64,000 nucleotides of DNA from Nostoc sp. FACHB-152 (lineage in GTDB: Bacteria > Cyanobacteriota > Cyanobacteriia > Cyanobacteriales > Nostocaceae), in contig NZ_JACJRV010000019.1 in NCBI RefSeq assembly GCF_014697475.1, forward strand, positions 33,313 through 97,312, read 5' to 3'. Position 1 is the first letter of the stretch. Each line of letters begins with the position of its first letter. Both the position numbers and the translations under genes were made by a program. Below are positions 63,722 through 64,000 of the stretch, in pieces. The notes beneath the pieces are model-generated. The model did no database searches and was not told the DNA's origin. It saw only the letters and a list, made by a program, of their open reading frames with translations.

Positions 63722-63875
63722 ATGAAAGAAACCACTACCGCAGCCATTAGTGAAGCAATAGATGCTTTTAGAACAGCTATGTCATGCGCGATTTTTCGAT
63801 TGGTTGACCTTTAACCGTAACGTATTTGCTGCTTACAAAACCAGTTTGGAAGCAAAGAGAGAGTTTATGCAGTAA
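63722..63875 (+). pseudogene. Small gene with a homopolymer frameshift, unknown family
   Basis: One frame reads MKETTTAAISEAIDAF from the ATG at 63722; after one T is removed from the TTTT at 63766-63769 it continues LEQLCHARFFDWLTFNRNVF and AAYKTSLEAKREFMQ before the TAA at 63873. The joined product would have 50 residues and looks protein-like throughout. It may be a real frameshift, a sequencing error, or only the second part (MLLEQLCHARFFDWL, 37 residues) may be translated. Its stop codon lies inside a terminator hairpin. Confidence 0.4.
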
Positions 63876-63891
63876 CATAAACTCTCTCTTT
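63854..63891. terminator. Terminator hairpin between the small gene and the rRNA operon
   Basis: AAAGAGAGAGTTTATG, loop CAGTAA, CATAAACTCTCTCTTT: a perfect 16-bp stem with A- and T-rich flanks, usable from both sides. It lies 16 bases after the 3' end of the 5S gene on the minus strand, where transcripts of the rRNA operon should end. Confidence 0.8.
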
Positions 63892-63907
63892 GATGTTTTA
63901 AAAAAAG

Positions 63908-64000
63908 ACCTGGCGCCGAGCAATTGTGGCAGGAGGCGACCCTCCAACTATCGTAGCCGCAGCAGCGTTTCACCTCTGAGTTCGGGAAGGAGTCAGTGTG
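63908..64000 (-). rRNA. rrf: 5S ribosomal RNA, 3' part (5' end outside window)
   Basis: On the minus strand the sequence reads CACACTGACTCCTTCCCGAA, CTCAGAGGTGAAACGCTGCT, GCGGCTACGATAGTTGGAGG and ends GCTCGGCGCCAGGTC before TTTTTT. CCGAACTCAG, GTGAAAC and TGCGGC.ACGATAG are the conserved loop regions of bacterial 5S RNA. About 93 of some 118 bases are inside the window. The gene marks the end of an rrn operon running out of the window on the minus strand. Confidence 0.93.

Overview
The window looks like chromosomal DNA of a filamentous, probably heterocyst-lineage (Nostocales) cyanobacterium. The evidence is the many HIP1 palindromes (GCGATCGC), heptanucleotide tandem repeats, small dispersed repeats, very large PAS/GAF histidine kinases, TyrA, NDH-2, MazG and pentapeptide proteins of cyanobacterial type, and relics of nif genes. 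Codon use is AT-leaning and coding density is moderate, with many repeat-filled intergenic gaps.

Layout. 1-5978 is the 3' part of a giant RTX-type calcium-binding secreted protein. 7259-17357 is a plus-strand cluster that reads like a synthase-dependent exopolysaccharide system: outer-membrane barrel, two DUF3131 proteins, a cellulose-synthase-like GT2 and a PIG-L deacetylase. It runs into a complete partner-switching regulatory set: STAS antagonist, REC-PP2C phosphatase and RsbW-like kinase (17469-19584). Between the two DUF3131 genes (10030-11575) lies an accessory patch with two broken small genes and an aspartyl-protease operon. 19761-24434 is a large hybrid kinase with an HPt domain. 24435-30870 is a low-density patch with an IS982 fragment, secreted proteins, an RNA ligase, a DUF2330 protein and truncated genes. 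31095-35714 is a second hybrid kinase with two kinase cores. Next come hsp20, mazG, tyrA, a pentapeptide-repeat protein, a DUF1517 protein and a probable lipoprotein. 43267-45028 is repeat-rich and holds broken nifZ-, nifB- and fdxB-like fragments. Then follow NDH-2, a small LuxR-type regulator, a PfkB sugar kinase, sfsA, an unknown membrane protein, two stand-alone receivers and an eight-PAS kinase (51069-56915). The right end holds unknown genes, a SprT-like protein, a Xi-class glutathione transferase, a DUF423 protein, a complete but decayed IS4-type element with 8-bp target duplications, and the 3' part of a 5S rRNA gene on the minus strand.

The most interesting unit is the polysaccharide cluster with its own partner-switching module: synthesis (GT2), cytoplasmic deacetylation (PIG-L), periplasmic processing (DUF3131) and export (C-terminal-Phe barrel) sit beside a phosphatase/kinase/antagonist switch that could control them. 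The second theme is genome decay by small repeats: a 24-bp element inserted in frame at a HIP1 site inside a small gene, nif remnants bounded by dispersed repeats, and heptamer arrays that have entered a kinase coding sequence.
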